A stretch of DNA of 64,000 nucleotides from Bacillota bacterium. Its GTDB lineage: Bacteria; Bacillota; Clostridia; Lachnospirales; Lachnospiraceae. The stretch is taken from contig JAEZGK010000035.1 of the NCBI GenBank assembly GCA_023437365.1, forward strand, positions 71,101-135,100, written 5' to 3'. How positions within the stretch are numbered: position 1 is the stretch's first letter; each line of letters opens with the position of its first letter. Below the pieces are notes generated by a model that was not told where the DNA came from, ran no database searches, and saw only the letters and a list, made by a program, of their open reading frames with translations. The position numbers were made by a program, and so were the translations under genes. Below, piece after piece: positions 1 through 7,924 of this stretch.

Positions 1-493
1 TTTTCTGTTTCAGGTGATCATACGCAATTACTTTATCAAAAAGCATCAGATCAATATCATTAAATTCACTCTCTGAAAGCTTTAATACCGGTTCTGCATA
101 TCCGATCATCTCATAGGAGAAATATCCGACCAGACCTCCGGTAAAGGGCGGTAGATCCGCAAGCTTTGGAGCTTTATAGCTGTTTAAAAGCTCTCTTAAC
201 ACCTCAAAGGGCTTCTCACAGGGTATGACCTGTCTGCTGCTCCCATGATCAATGACAACCTCCTTGTTTTTACAGGTTACGTGGACAATCGGGTTAAAAC
301 CGAGGAAGGAATACCTTCCCCATTTTTCACCACCTTCAATGCTTTCCAGGAGATAATATCTCTCGCTGATTTGAGATATCTTTCGAAGCAAAGTGATGGG
401 TGTAATGATATCTGCATAAATTTCTCTGCAAATTGGTATAACGTCATACTCTTTCGCCAGGACTTCGATTTCGTTACAGCTTGGTGTAATCAT
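1..493 (-). CDS. trpE: Anthranilate synthase component I, N-terminal part (truncated by window edge)
   Basis: The minus-strand reading frame is open to the window edge, giving about 164 residues that start MITPSCNEIEVLAKEYDV. It carries the TrpE N-terminal hallmarks: an LLESIEGGEKWGRYSFLG block, which in the family forms the tryptophan feedback site, and a GGLVGYFSYEMI block. TrpE makes anthranilate from chorismate with the TrpG glutaminase. The start at 493 is chosen because GAGGT lies 8 bases upstream; an in-frame ATG at 514 is possible but has poorer spacing. The chorismate-binding C-terminus lies outside the window. A tryptophan T-box precedes it, so it probably heads a trp operon running leftwards. 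Confidence 0.93.
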   Translation of the reverse strand, partial: MITPSCNEIEVLAKEYDVIPICREIYADIITPITLLRKISQISERYYLLESIEGGEKWGRYSFLGFNPIVHVTCKNKEVVIDHGSSRQVIPCEKPFEVLRELLNSYKAPKLADLPPFTGGLVGYFSYEMIGYAEPVLKLSESEFNDIDLMLFDKVIAYDHLKQK

Positions 494-619
494 TTTAACT
501 ACCTCATTTTTCATTGATGGGATGAAAAATTCCTTTCTTTTTTATTTATTCAGAGGGGATGTAATTAAATAAGCGGAGCTTTGTTTCTTGGGGAGTTTTA
601 CTGCGATGATTTTTTTGCA

Positions 620-905
620 ATAAAAAAAGCTCTTATCCCTATGTAAAATTTTACAGGGACAAAAGCTTATGCTTCTGCGGTACCACCCGGTTTGACGTAT
701 GATTCATACATCCACTCATTTTGCATACCATCATATGCACCCTACTGATAACGGACAGGGTTCCCGTAAGCGCCTACTTTCCTCAGATTTCGGGCTTCCC
801 TCGCAAGTCCATTCGGAATAATCTTTGTAACCGCATTCCCACCGACAGCGGCTCTCTGTATACAACCAATTAATCTTACTCTTCTTGCTCAACGGTTTAT
901 TATAT
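620..905 (-). promoter_or_regulatory. T-box riboswitch, tryptophan-specific, upstream of trpE
   Basis: Read on the minus strand, this leader shows the T-box landmarks in order: an AGAGAGCCG stem I base, GAATGGACTT with the specifier UGG (Trp) at 809-811, a GAAAGTAGGC/CCGTTATC stem III region, and the T-box core AACCGGGTGGTACCGC at 677-692. A terminator hairpin with a seven-T tail follows. T-boxes bind uncharged tRNA through the specifier and the tRNA acceptor end and then antiterminate. The UGG specifier together with the downstream trpE makes the assignment consistent. Confidence 0.95.
621..667 (-). terminator. Intrinsic terminator of the trp T-box
   Basis: On the minus strand, AGCTTTTGTCCCTGTAAAA pairs with TTTTACATAGGGATAAGAGCT and is followed by TTTTTTT (622-628). 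It competes with the antiterminator containing the T-box motif at 677-692. Confidence 0.9.
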
Positions 906-912
906 TAAACGA

Positions 913-942
913 ATTATAACAACGGTCAAATTACTTTGTCAA
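913..942 (-). promoter_or_regulatory. Sigma-A promoter of the trp leader
   Basis: TTGACA (942-937) and TATAAT (918-913) on the minus strand are separated by 18 bp. This places the transcript start a few bases before stem I of the T-box. Confidence 0.85.
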
Positions 943-1023
943 GTGTATTTATCAAATTTCAGTATTTTTTGGATATTTATTCTAGCTCGAAATCATAACA
1001 CACTTTCCCTCCTATAATTCTGA

Positions 1024-1052
1024 TTGACACGATTTTTGAAATAGGTTATATT
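1024..1052 (+). promoter_or_regulatory. Sigma-A promoter of purE
   Basis: TTGACA (1024-1029) and TATATT (1047-1052) have an exact 17-bp spacer, about 60 bp before the purE start. No purine riboswitch fold was recognised in the short leader. Confidence 0.8.
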
Positions 1053-1110
1053 GAACTCACTGAATTTTCAACTACACATTATTTGTGTCAAAGAACGGAG
1101 GAAAAATAAT

Positions 1111-1608
1111 ATGAGTAAAAAAGTAGGTATTCTTATGGGCAGCGACAGCGATATGCCGGTAGTAAAAGGAGCCGTAAATACTCTGAAGAATTATGGCATC
1201 GAGGTCGAGGTACATGTGATGAGCGCTCACCGAACTCCGAAGCTTGCGTGCGATTTTGCCGCTGCAGCCAGAACGAACGGATTTGGAGTGATTATCTGTG
1301 CTGCCGGAAAAGCAGCTCATCTCGCAGGAATTATAGCTGCTCATACTACCCTGCCGGTGATCGGTATTCCTATCAAATCCTCCACAATGGATGGTCTTGA
1401 TTCTCTGCTTTCCACAGTTCAAATGCCTAAGGGTATCCCGGTTGCTACTGTTACCATCGATGGGGCAGACAATGCCGGTCTTCTTGCTGTTCAGATCCTG
1501 GCTGTTCAGGATGAGGCATTGAATGCAAAGCTTGAGAAATTCAAGGAGGACATGGTAAAAGAAGTTGTCTCTAAGGATGAGAAGCTACAGACAGAAGCCT
1601 GGTGGTAA
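1111..1608 (+). CDS. purE: 5-(carboxyamino)imidazole ribonucleotide mutase (PurE class I)
   Basis: This 165-residue protein begins MSKKVGILMGSDSDMPVV. It converts N5-CAIR to CAIR in de novo purine synthesis. The GSDSD motif near residues 10-14, the SAHRTP loop near residue 44 and the AAGKAAHLAG segment are the class I PurE substrate-binding signatures, and the length matches the family. The start at 1111 is preceded by CGGAGG with 8-9 bp spacing; the longer frame starting at 1051 overlaps the promoter and is rejected. The gene stands alone, with its own promoter and a strong terminator, and not in a visible pur operon. Confidence 0.95.
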   Translation: MSKKVGILMGSDSDMPVVKGAVNTLKNYGIEVEVHVMSAHRTPKLACDFAAAARTNGFGVIICAAGKAAHLAGIIAAHTTLPVIGIPIKSSTMDGLDSLLSTVQMPKGIPVATVTIDGADNAGLLAVQILAVQDEALNAKLEKFKEDMVKEVVSKDEKLQTEAWW

Positions 1609-1631
1609 AATACATAGTAGTTTTATAAGCT

Positions 1632-1680
1632 GAGGCAGGACCTTCACACCCGCAAGGTGGAAGGCTCCTGCCTCTTTTTT
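1632..1680 (+). terminator. Terminator after purE
   Basis: GAGGCAGGA pairs with TCCTGCCTC, with CCTTC/GAAGG and CACC/GGTG pairs inside, followed by TTTTTT. It slightly overlaps the 3' end of the convergent GH31 gene. Confidence 0.92.
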
Positions 1681-4021
1681 ATAAGCTTAAGACCACCTGT
1701 CCCAAACCGTCAGGAACAATCAAGGTATCTCTGCCCTCGATAGTAAAGCTTCCGTTGCTGATTCCGGTTATCCCGATCAAATTAATCATTCTGATCCGAT
1801 AAGGATGCTTTGCCTGAGTATCAATGGTAATTTTATTATCTTTCTTAAGAAGCCTTGTGATTAGAGCTGTTTCGCTGTTCTTGTCATATACGGTTGCTGA
1901 TGCTTCTACTTCCTCCTGAAGCTCATAGACATTTAAGGTCACCTGATCGGCAAAATCATACACTGCGTCCGTATCCACTGCGCCGATTGGAAGGACGCTG
2001 TTTTCTCTGACATATAGAGGCAGGCTGAGATAGCCGTGTTTTTCCTGATACCAGCGTCCGCCGCATCTTACCTCTCCGGTAAAATAATTAGTCCAGCTTC
2101 CCTCCGGCAGATAATAGCAAGCCAACCCATCAGCCCGAAATATCGGAGCAACCAGCAGCTTTTGACCCAGCATATATTGTCTGTCCAGATAACCGCAGGT
2201 AGGGTCCTCATTAAATTCCAAAACCATACTCCTCACAGACGGCAGACCGGTTTTTGAGGTTTCTACCGCATTTCCGAATAGATAAGGCATCAGGGATGCC
2301 TTCAGCCTTGCGAAGCATCGAACCGTATCTACGGCCTCCTCATCGTAAGCCCACGGTACACGGTAGGAAGAGCTTCCATGGAGCCTGGAATGGGTGGATA
2401 ACAAACCGAACGCACACCAGCGTTTATATACATCCGGGGTAGAGGTATTTTCAAAGCCTCCGATGTCATGGCTCCAGAAGCCGAAGCCGGACATAGTCAG
2501 GGAAAGCCCTCCTCGTAGGCTTTCTGCCATGGATTCATAGTCCGACCAGCAGTCCCCGCCCCAATGTACAGGGAACTTTTGCCCGCCGGCAGTAGCACTT
2601 CTGGCAAAAAGAACCGCTTCCTTTTTACCCCGATTGCGCTCCAAAAGCTCAAATACGGTACGGTTATAGAGATAGGTGTAGTAATTATGCATCTTAACCG
2701 GATCCGAGCCGTCATAGTATACGACATCTGTCGGTATTCTTTCTCCGAAATCCGTCTTAAAGCAATCGACGCCCAGATCTAATAGCTTCTCCAGCTTGGC
2801 AGCAAACCAGCTTCGAGCCTCCGGATTAGTGAAGTCTACAATCGCCATACCGGACTGCCACATGTCCCACTGCCATACATCACCATTCTTACGTTTGATA
2901 AAATAGCCTTTATCCATACCTTCCGAAAACAGTGCTGATTCCTGTCCAATATAGCTGTTGATCCAGACACAGATTTTTAGACCTTTCTCCTTGAGCCTCC
3001 TTAGCATTCCTTCCGGATCTGGAAACACTCTGCTATCCCATAGAAAATCACTCCAATGGAATTCCTTCATCCAGAAGCAGTCGAAATGGAATACCTTTAA
3101 GGGAATACCCCGTTCAATCATACCATCTACAAAGCTGTTTACAGTAGCCTCATCATATTTCGTAGTGAAGGAGGTAGAAAGCCATAGACCAAAGGTCCAG
3201 GCAGGGGGAAGTGCAGGTTTACCGGTTAAATCAGTATACTTCATCAGCACTTCCTTCATCGAGGGTCCATTGATAATAAAGTAATCCAGTGCTTCTCCCG
3301 GTACGCTAAACTGTACCTTCTTCACATTCTCTGAACCGACTTCGAAGGAAACCCTTTCGGGATGATTTACAAAAACACCATACCCCTGATTGGTCAGGTA
3401 GAAAGGTATGTTCTTATAGGACTGTTCGGTCGAGGTTCCGCCGTCTTCGTTCCAGATATCCACGCTCTGTCCATTTTTTACGAAGGGAGTGAAACGTTCC
3501 CCGAGTCCATAGACCAGCTCACCTACCGATAGAGAGAGTCTTTCCCTCATGAAGGTGCTTTCCTCACTTTGGTCATCATAAGCAAGCCCCTGAAACTCTG
3601 TCTTAACATAGGCCAGATCCCTCAGACTACTTTCCGTCAGCTTCTCATCCCCACGCAGAAATGTCATTTTCCATTCAACCTTATCGATTTCCACGCGCAG
3701 CCCACCGCTATATGCAGTCAGCAGCCTGTCATCCTCTTCCACCGAAAGCTTGCTGTCCTTATCGTAATATAGCTCAAATTCCGGCGTCCTTTTCCTAACA
3801 CCGAGATAGTGTCTGCATTCTACCCGCAGTATCTCACTCCTTGGGGCAGTAATTCTTATGGTCAGTGTCACACCTCCGAGGGTATCTCCTCGATGGGCAA
3901 TCCGAAAGGTTGGTGCACATAAAGTCAAGCCCCCCTCCTCTATCTTGGAGAAATACACCTGAGTCGGTGAAAACACCTCTGTTCCCTGCCTTTGAAGCCA
4001 GCAACCGTTACTGAATTTCAT
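1679..4021 (-). CDS. yicI: GH31 alpha-xylosidase (YicI-like)
   Basis: This 780-residue cytoplasmic glycoside hydrolase has no signal peptide. The family releases alpha-xylose from the non-reducing end of xyloglucan oligosaccharides. The catalytic barrel lies at about residues 260-580, with the nucleophile Asp in DCFKTDFGERIP (near 415) and FHFDCFWMKEFHWSDF forming the conserved barrel strand typical of YicI. An N-terminal beta-sandwich and C-terminal beta domains flank it, and the length fits YicI (about 770). It is preceded by GGAGGAGG. It stands alone between a Nudix gene and purE. Plant-polysaccharide use is inferred. Another alpha-glucosidase-like specificity is possible, but the motifs favour xylosidase. 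Confidence 0.88.
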   Translation of the reverse strand: MKFSNGCWLQRQGTEVFSPTQVYFSKIEEGGLTLCAPTFRIAHRGDTLGGVTLTIRITAPRSEILRVECRHYLGVRKRTPEFELYYDKDSKLSVEEDDRLLTAYSGGLRVEIDKVEWKMTFLRGDEKLTESSLRDLAYVKTEFQGLAYDDQSEESTFMRERLSLSVGELVYGLGERFTPFVKNGQSVDIWNEDGGTSTEQSYKNIPFYLTNQGYGVFVNHPERVSFEVGSENVKKVQFSVPGEALDYFIINGPSMKEVLMKYTDLTGKPALPPAWTFGLWLSTSFTTKYDEATVNSFVDGMIERGIPLKVFHFDCFWMKEFHWSDFLWDSRVFPDPEGMLRRLKEKGLKICVWINSYIGQESALFSEGMDKGYFIKRKNGDVWQWDMWQSGMAIVDFTNPEARSWFAAKLEKLLDLGVDCFKTDFGERIPTDVVYYDGSDPVKMHNYYTYLYNRTVFELLERNRGKKEAVLFARSATAGGQKFPVHWGGDCWSDYESMAESLRGGLSLTMSGFGFWSHDIGGFENTSTPDVYKRWCAFGLLSTHSRLHGSSSYRVPWAYDEEAVDTVRCFARLKASLMPYLFGNAVETSKTGLPSVRSMVLEFNEDPTCGYLDRQYMLGQKLLVAPIFRADGLACYYLPEGSWTNYFTGEVRCGGRWYQEKHGYLSLPLYVRENSVLPIGAVDTDAVYDFADQVTLNVYELQEEVEASATVYDKNSETALITRLLKKDNKITIDTQAKHPYRIRMINLIGITGISNGSFTIEGRDTLIVPDGLGQVVLSL

Positions 4022-4117
4022 AGTAAACCTCCTCCGTATGATATTAAAATCTTATCCCAATCTACATTATAATAAAATGTCTTATCTTCCTATCTGCATG
4101 TTTTATATCTTCTTTAC

Positions 4118-4161
4118 AAAAGGATATCCAAGCGCCGAAGCCGACACCGGGATATCCTTTT
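4118..4161 (-). terminator. Likely terminator after the Nudix gene
   Basis: AAAAGGATATCC pairs with GGATATCCTTTT around a GC-rich inner stem (GGC-TTC-GGC). It lies about 30 bp beyond the Nudix stop codon. It is symmetric enough to act on either strand, but the T-tail is weak. Confidence 0.6.
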
Positions 4162-4192
4162 CCCATATCATATATATCTTACATACCCGACC

Positions 4193-4609
4193 TTATAAAA
4201 TATCAAGGTGTTCCAAAATATGATTGTTATTAAGATCGTGCAGTATACCCTTGGCAAGATATTTCTTCATTGTCTTCTGATCAGCCCAAAGATAATGTTC
4301 ATGCTCCTCGGATAAGGTGACCTGATCCGTAAAGCTACGACATAGATAGTTCAGAATTACGGTTTGACGGTTCTCCTTGGATTGGAAGGTAGAGGCATAA
4401 AGAAGACGTTCAACTTTCACGGTAAGACCGACTTCCTCCATAATCTCCCGCTTCAGACCGGCCTCCAGCTCTTCACCAAATTCTAATTTACCTCCGGCAA
4501 ATTCCCAAGAGCCGCTTCCTGAAACATCACCATAGGAGCGTTGAATGATCAAAGCCTTCTGTTGATAGATAATGATTGCTTTCAAAGCAACTACGATCTT
4601 ATTCTCCAT
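4193..4609 (-). CDS. Nudix (MutT-type) hydrolase
   Basis: This 138-residue protein has a full Nudix box (GX5EX7REUXEEXGU) in GGKLEFGEELEAGLKREI followed by MEEVGL, around residues 38-62. Such enzymes hydrolyse nucleoside diphosphates linked to another moiety. The size and the N-terminal KIVVALKAIIIYQQKALIIQR strand resemble MutT/CTP pyrophosphohydrolase-type sanitation enzymes, but substrate specificity cannot be read from the sequence. It is a single gene with its own downstream hairpin, upstream of and co-directional with the GH31 gene. Confidence 0.88.
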   Translation of the reverse strand: MENKIVVALKAIIIYQQKALIIQRSYGDVSGSGSWEFAGGKLEFGEELEAGLKREIMEEVGLTVKVERLLYASTFQSKENRQTVILNYLCRSFTDQVTLSEEHEHYLWADQKTMKKYLAKGILHDLNNNHILEHLDIL

Positions 4610-4721
4610 CCTGCCTTTCCCCCTTTGTTTTCATCCTACTTCTATCAACATAGTAATACTTTCTTTTCCAATCTGCAATAATGTAATTGAATATTCTTTT
4701 CCCGCACAGCTAGGCTTCATG

Positions 4722-4752
4722 AAAAAAGAAGGCATGATTCACATACCTTCTT
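4722..4752 (-). terminator. Terminator of pdxS-pdxT
   Basis: On the minus strand AAGAAGGTATG pairs with CATGCCTTCTT around a five-base loop and runs into TTTTTT. It lies about 30 bp past the pdxT stop. Confidence 0.85.
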
Positions 4753-4780
4753 ATCTGCACCGATCCCGCTGAGTATCACG

Positions 4781-5350
4781 TTATATTCGAAGAAAGAGCT
4801 TATGAATGCTCAAGTCTTCCGTTAATTCCGGATGAAAGGAGGTGACCAGCATATTACGCTGCCTGGCCGCAACCACCTGCCCTTGTACAGTTGCTAAAAC
4901 CTCTACACCTTCCGCATCCTTTACAGACTCTATATAGGGAGCTCTGATAAAGGTCATGGGAATAGTGCCCAATCCCTGAAAATAGTCCACGGATTGAAAG
5001 CTGCCAAGCTGCCTTCCGTATGCATTGCGTCTTACTCTGATATCCATAGCTTCCAGATACCGGCGGCTGTCATTGGATATTTCCTTTGCCAGCAAAATCA
5101 TTCCGGCACAGGTTCCAAGCACCGGCAGTCCATCCGATATCATCCTTTTCAATATAGGCATCATTCCAAGCTCTGCCAGTAATTTACCGATTACGGTGCT
5201 TTCTCCGCCCGGAAGAATGATACCGTCATAAGAACGTTGCAGTAAATCGGTCTGTTGACGAATTTCACAGCCTTCCTGACCGAGTGCCTCTATCGCCTTT
5301 TTATGTTCTGCAAAAGCTCCCTGCAAAGCCAAAATTCCTATTCTTTTCAT
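4781..5350 (-). CDS. pdxT: Pyridoxal 5'-phosphate synthase glutaminase subunit PdxT
   Basis: This 189-residue class I glutaminase supplies ammonia to PdxS for pyridoxal 5'-phosphate synthesis. Visible features are GILALQGAFAEH at the N-terminus, the PGGEST oxyanion strand near residue 47, the nucleophile Cys in GTCAGM near residue 80, and the catalytic His-Glu pair in SFHPEL near residue 172. The length is typical. It starts 2 bp after the pdxS stop, so the two subunits are made from one transcript. Confidence 0.97.
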   Translation of the reverse strand: MKRIGILALQGAFAEHKKAIEALGQEGCEIRQQTDLLQRSYDGIILPGGESTVIGKLLAELGMMPILKRMISDGLPVLGTCAGMILLAKEISNDSRRYLEAMDIRVRRNAYGRQLGSFQSVDYFQGLGTIPMTFIRAPYIESVKDAEGVEVLATVQGQVVAARQRNMLVTSFHPELTEDLSIHKLFLRI

Positions 5351-5352
5351 GA

Positions 5353-6237
5353 TTAAATGCCTCTCTGAGCCATTAAAAGCTCAATTTCCTGTTCATTAAT
5401 CCCAACCATTGCATCCCCAATATCTTCTGATAGTTCTGCAAGAAGCTTCGGATCATTATAATTCGTAACTGCCATTACGATTGCTCTTGCTCTTTTTGCC
5501 GGGTTGCCGGATTTAAATATACCGGAACCGACAAACACCCCTTCTGCTCCCAGTTGCATCAAAAGTGCTGCATCAGCCGGTGTCGCAACCCCGCCTGCCG
5601 CAAAATTGACTACAGGAAGTCTACCGGTATCATGAACGGACAAGACCAGTTCGTAGGGTACCATCAGCTCCTTTGCAGCCTGAAACAGTTCATCCTCACG
5701 CATATTCGCAAGTCCTCTGATTTGCTGCATGATTTTGCGGAGATGTCTGACAGCCTGTATCACATCACCGGTACCTGGCTCCCCTTTTGTTCTGATCATA
5801 GAGGCCCCTTCCTTGATCCGTCTGAGAGCTTCGCCTAGATCCTTGGCTCCGCAGACAAAGGGTACCTTAAATTTTGTCTTATCGATATGAAAGGTATCAT
5901 CTGCGGGAGAAAGCACCTCGCTTTCGTCGATATAATCGATATCGATGGCTTCCAGGATCTGTGCTTCAGCCAGATGTCCTATTCTGACCTTTGCCATCAC
6001 GGGAATGCTTACCGCCTCCTGAATACCTCTGATCATCTTTGGATCACTCATTCTTGACACTCCACCTGCGGCCCGGATATCTGCCGGTATCCTTTCCAAA
6101 GCCATCACGGCACAGGCACCGGCCTCCTGTGCGATTCTTGCCTGTTCCGGTGTCGTCACATCCATGATGACCCCACCCTTAAGCATCTGTGCCAAATTCT
6201 TATTCAATTCATATCTTTCACCCATTGTCATACTCAT
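5353..6237 (-). CDS. pdxS: Pyridoxal 5'-phosphate synthase PdxS (Pdx1)
   Basis: This 294-residue (beta/alpha)8-barrel synthase builds PLP from ribose 5-phosphate, glyceraldehyde 3-phosphate and ammonia. Key residues are visible: the Asp in IMDVTTP, the Schiff-base Lys in VMAKVRIGH near residue 83, and the second Lys in MIRTKGEPGTGD near residue 151. The sequence is full length. It is the first gene of pdxS-pdxT and is divergent from a MocR regulator, a well-known arrangement for PdxR-controlled vitamin B6 synthesis. Confidence 0.98.
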   Translation of the reverse strand: MSMTMGERYELNKNLAQMLKGGVIMDVTTPEQARIAQEAGACAVMALERIPADIRAAGGVSRMSDPKMIRGIQEAVSIPVMAKVRIGHLAEAQILEAIDIDYIDESEVLSPADDTFHIDKTKFKVPFVCGAKDLGEALRRIKEGASMIRTKGEPGTGDVIQAVRHLRKIMQQIRGLANMREDELFQAAKELMVPYELVLSVHDTGRLPVVNFAAGGVATPADAALLMQLGAEGVFVGSGIFKSGNPAKRARAIVMAVTNYNDPKLLAELSEDIGDAMVGINEQEIELLMAQRGI

Positions 6238-6284
6238 TCCTTTACTCCCTTCGTTTACGCTTGATATTTTATAAAATATGACTT

Positions 6285-6345
6285 ATTATATTACCAGTCT
6301 GGTTATATCAAAAGTATCAGAATCCACAAACTTAATGGTATCAGA
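6285..6345 (-). promoter_or_regulatory. pdxS promoter with candidate PdxR operators
   Basis: A minus-strand -35 TTGATA (6311-6306) and -10 TATAAT (6290-6285) are 15 bp apart; TAATAA at 17 bp is an alternative. The spacer holds a perfect palindrome ACCAGTCTGGT (6293-6303). Upstream of the -35 are two direct GTATCAGA repeats (6314-6321 and 6338-6345), 24 bp apart. MocR activators such as GabR and PdxR bind direct repeats, so these are reasonable operator candidates. The binding itself is inference. Confidence 0.6.
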
Positions 6346-6381
6346 TTGATTTAGCTTAATTCATATTAAAATGGAGGATTT

Positions 6382-7797
6382 ATGGAATTAATTACACCGA
6401 TTCTAAAGACTGACAGTAAAATGCCGATTTATCAACAGCTTTATAACTTTCTGAAGAAGGAGATTCAATCCGGCTCCATACCCTTTGGTACGAAACTTCC
6501 CTCCAAGCGTAAGCTGGCCTCCTACCTGGGTATCAGTCAGAACACCATACAGTCCGCATATGATCAGCTAATTGAAGAGGGCTATATTAAAGCAATAGAG
6601 AAAACCGGTTTTTTTGTGTGTCAATTGGATCATCTGCAGCATCTGATGCTGACACCTGCCAAAGAATCAGCTCCTGCCAACGGTCAGCAGTCAGCTGCCT
6701 ATGATTATTCCTATCACGGAGTTGATATTCCTACCTTTCCCTTCACCATCTGGCGCAGGTTAATGAAGGAGGTTATCAACGAATACGATCCGGAGCTTCT
6801 CGTTCCCGGAGATTCTCTCGGTGACAGTGGTCTGCGCCGAGCGATTGCGGTGTATCTGCATCAATCCAGAGGAGTAAATTGTAAGGCGCATCAGGTAATT
6901 ATCAGTTCCGGTACGGAAATGCTGTTCCAGTCCCTGATACAGCTGTTTGGCAAGGAATTCATCTATGGAATCGAAAATCCCGGTTACGAAAAGCTAAATC
7001 AGCTGTTCTACGGTAACCGGGCCAATTTCAGTGCCATACCGATCGATGACTACGGTATGCAACCTGAGTATATCCAAAAAAGCAATGCCAATGTCTTATG
7101 TATCACACCTGCACATCAATTTCCCTCCGGACAGATCATGCCGATCAACAGAAGAATACAGTTATTGAACTGGGCTAACCAGGCACCGGATCGGTATCTC
7201 ATCGAGGATGATTATGACAGTGAATTTAAATATAGCGGAAGGCCGATACCGGCACTGCAGGGCCTGGATACCAATGAAAAGGTTATTTATATGGGAAGCC
7301 TGTCGAAATCCCTATCTCCTACTCTTCGTGTCAGCTATATGGTACTTCCTGAGCATCTGATGGAACGATATCATGAAAACCTGTCCTATCTTCTATGTCC
7401 TGTTCCGATCTTTGAGCAGAAGACATTACGCAGGTTTATTGAAGAAGGTTATTTTGAGCGGCACCTAAATAAGATGCGTAATATTTACCGCAGGAAACGT
7501 GAAATATTGGCAGATACTATGCTAAAGACGAGTTGTCCTATCCGGGTCCTCGGAGCCGATGCCGGCTTGCATGTTATGGTGAAGGTAGACAATCATATGT
7601 CAGAAGAACAATTGATAGCTTCTGCTCTACGACAGGGAGTAAAGGTTTACGGCAGTTCTAAATACTATTACGATAAAGCCTTGCTGCCCAAGCAGCCTGC
7701 GATCATTCTCGGTTATGCCGTAATATCGGAAGAAGAAATCAGAGCCTCCATACCCAGATTGTTAGCAGCCTGGTTTCCGGAGCGATTTGTGAATTAA
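6382..7797 (+). CDS. pdxR: MocR-type PLP-dependent regulator of vitamin B6 synthesis
   Basis: This 471-residue protein has an N-terminal GntR winged helix-turn-helix (about 10-78, with KLPSKRKLASYLGISQNTIQ) fused to a fold-type I aminotransferase domain (about 110-465). The aminotransferase part keeps the Asp of EDDYDSEF and the PLP-lysine region GSLSKSLSPTLR. In this family PLP or another amine ligand controls DNA binding. The pdxR name rests on the divergent position next to pdxST; without that context only MocR/GabR family could be stated. The start has GGAGG 7 bp upstream. Confidence 0.9.
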   Translation: MELITPILKTDSKMPIYQQLYNFLKKEIQSGSIPFGTKLPSKRKLASYLGISQNTIQSAYDQLIEEGYIKAIEKTGFFVCQLDHLQHLMLTPAKESAPANGQQSAAYDYSYHGVDIPTFPFTIWRRLMKEVINEYDPELLVPGDSLGDSGLRRAIAVYLHQSRGVNCKAHQVIISSGTEMLFQSLIQLFGKEFIYGIENPGYEKLNQLFYGNRANFSAIPIDDYGMQPEYIQKSNANVLCITPAHQFPSGQIMPINRRIQLLNWANQAPDRYLIEDDYDSEFKYSGRPIPALQGLDTNEKVIYMGSLSKSLSPTLRVSYMVLPEHLMERYHENLSYLLCPVPIFEQKTLRRFIEEGYFERHLNKMRNIYRRKREILADTMLKTSCPIRVLGADAGLHVMVKVDNHMSEEQLIASALRQGVKVYGSSKYYYDKALLPKQPAIILGYAVISEEEIRASIPRLLAAWFPERFVN

Positions 7798-7854
7798 ATC
7801 CACATAATATTTAATGATCGTTATCGACATAATAATGCATTTTATTCTGAATTA

Positions 7855-7863
7855 TGCTATAAT
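7855..7863 (+). promoter_or_regulatory. Extended -10 promoter of the GGDEF gene
   Basis: ATGCTATAAT gives an extended -10 (TGN-TATAAT) about 60 bp before the start at 7925. No convincing -35 is seen. Confidence 0.55.
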
Positions 7864-7924
7864 ATATTAAGATATTATATAATCTTCCAATAAAGATATC
7901 TCTTCCCAAAGGAGGAATACTTCC

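Noticed and set aside
245..517. 90-codon plus-strand ORF
   Set aside because: It is antisense to the clear trpE frame on the minus strand and has no ribosome site.
1072..1422. 116-codon minus-strand ORF
   Set aside because: It is antisense to purE, with no family resemblance or ribosome site.
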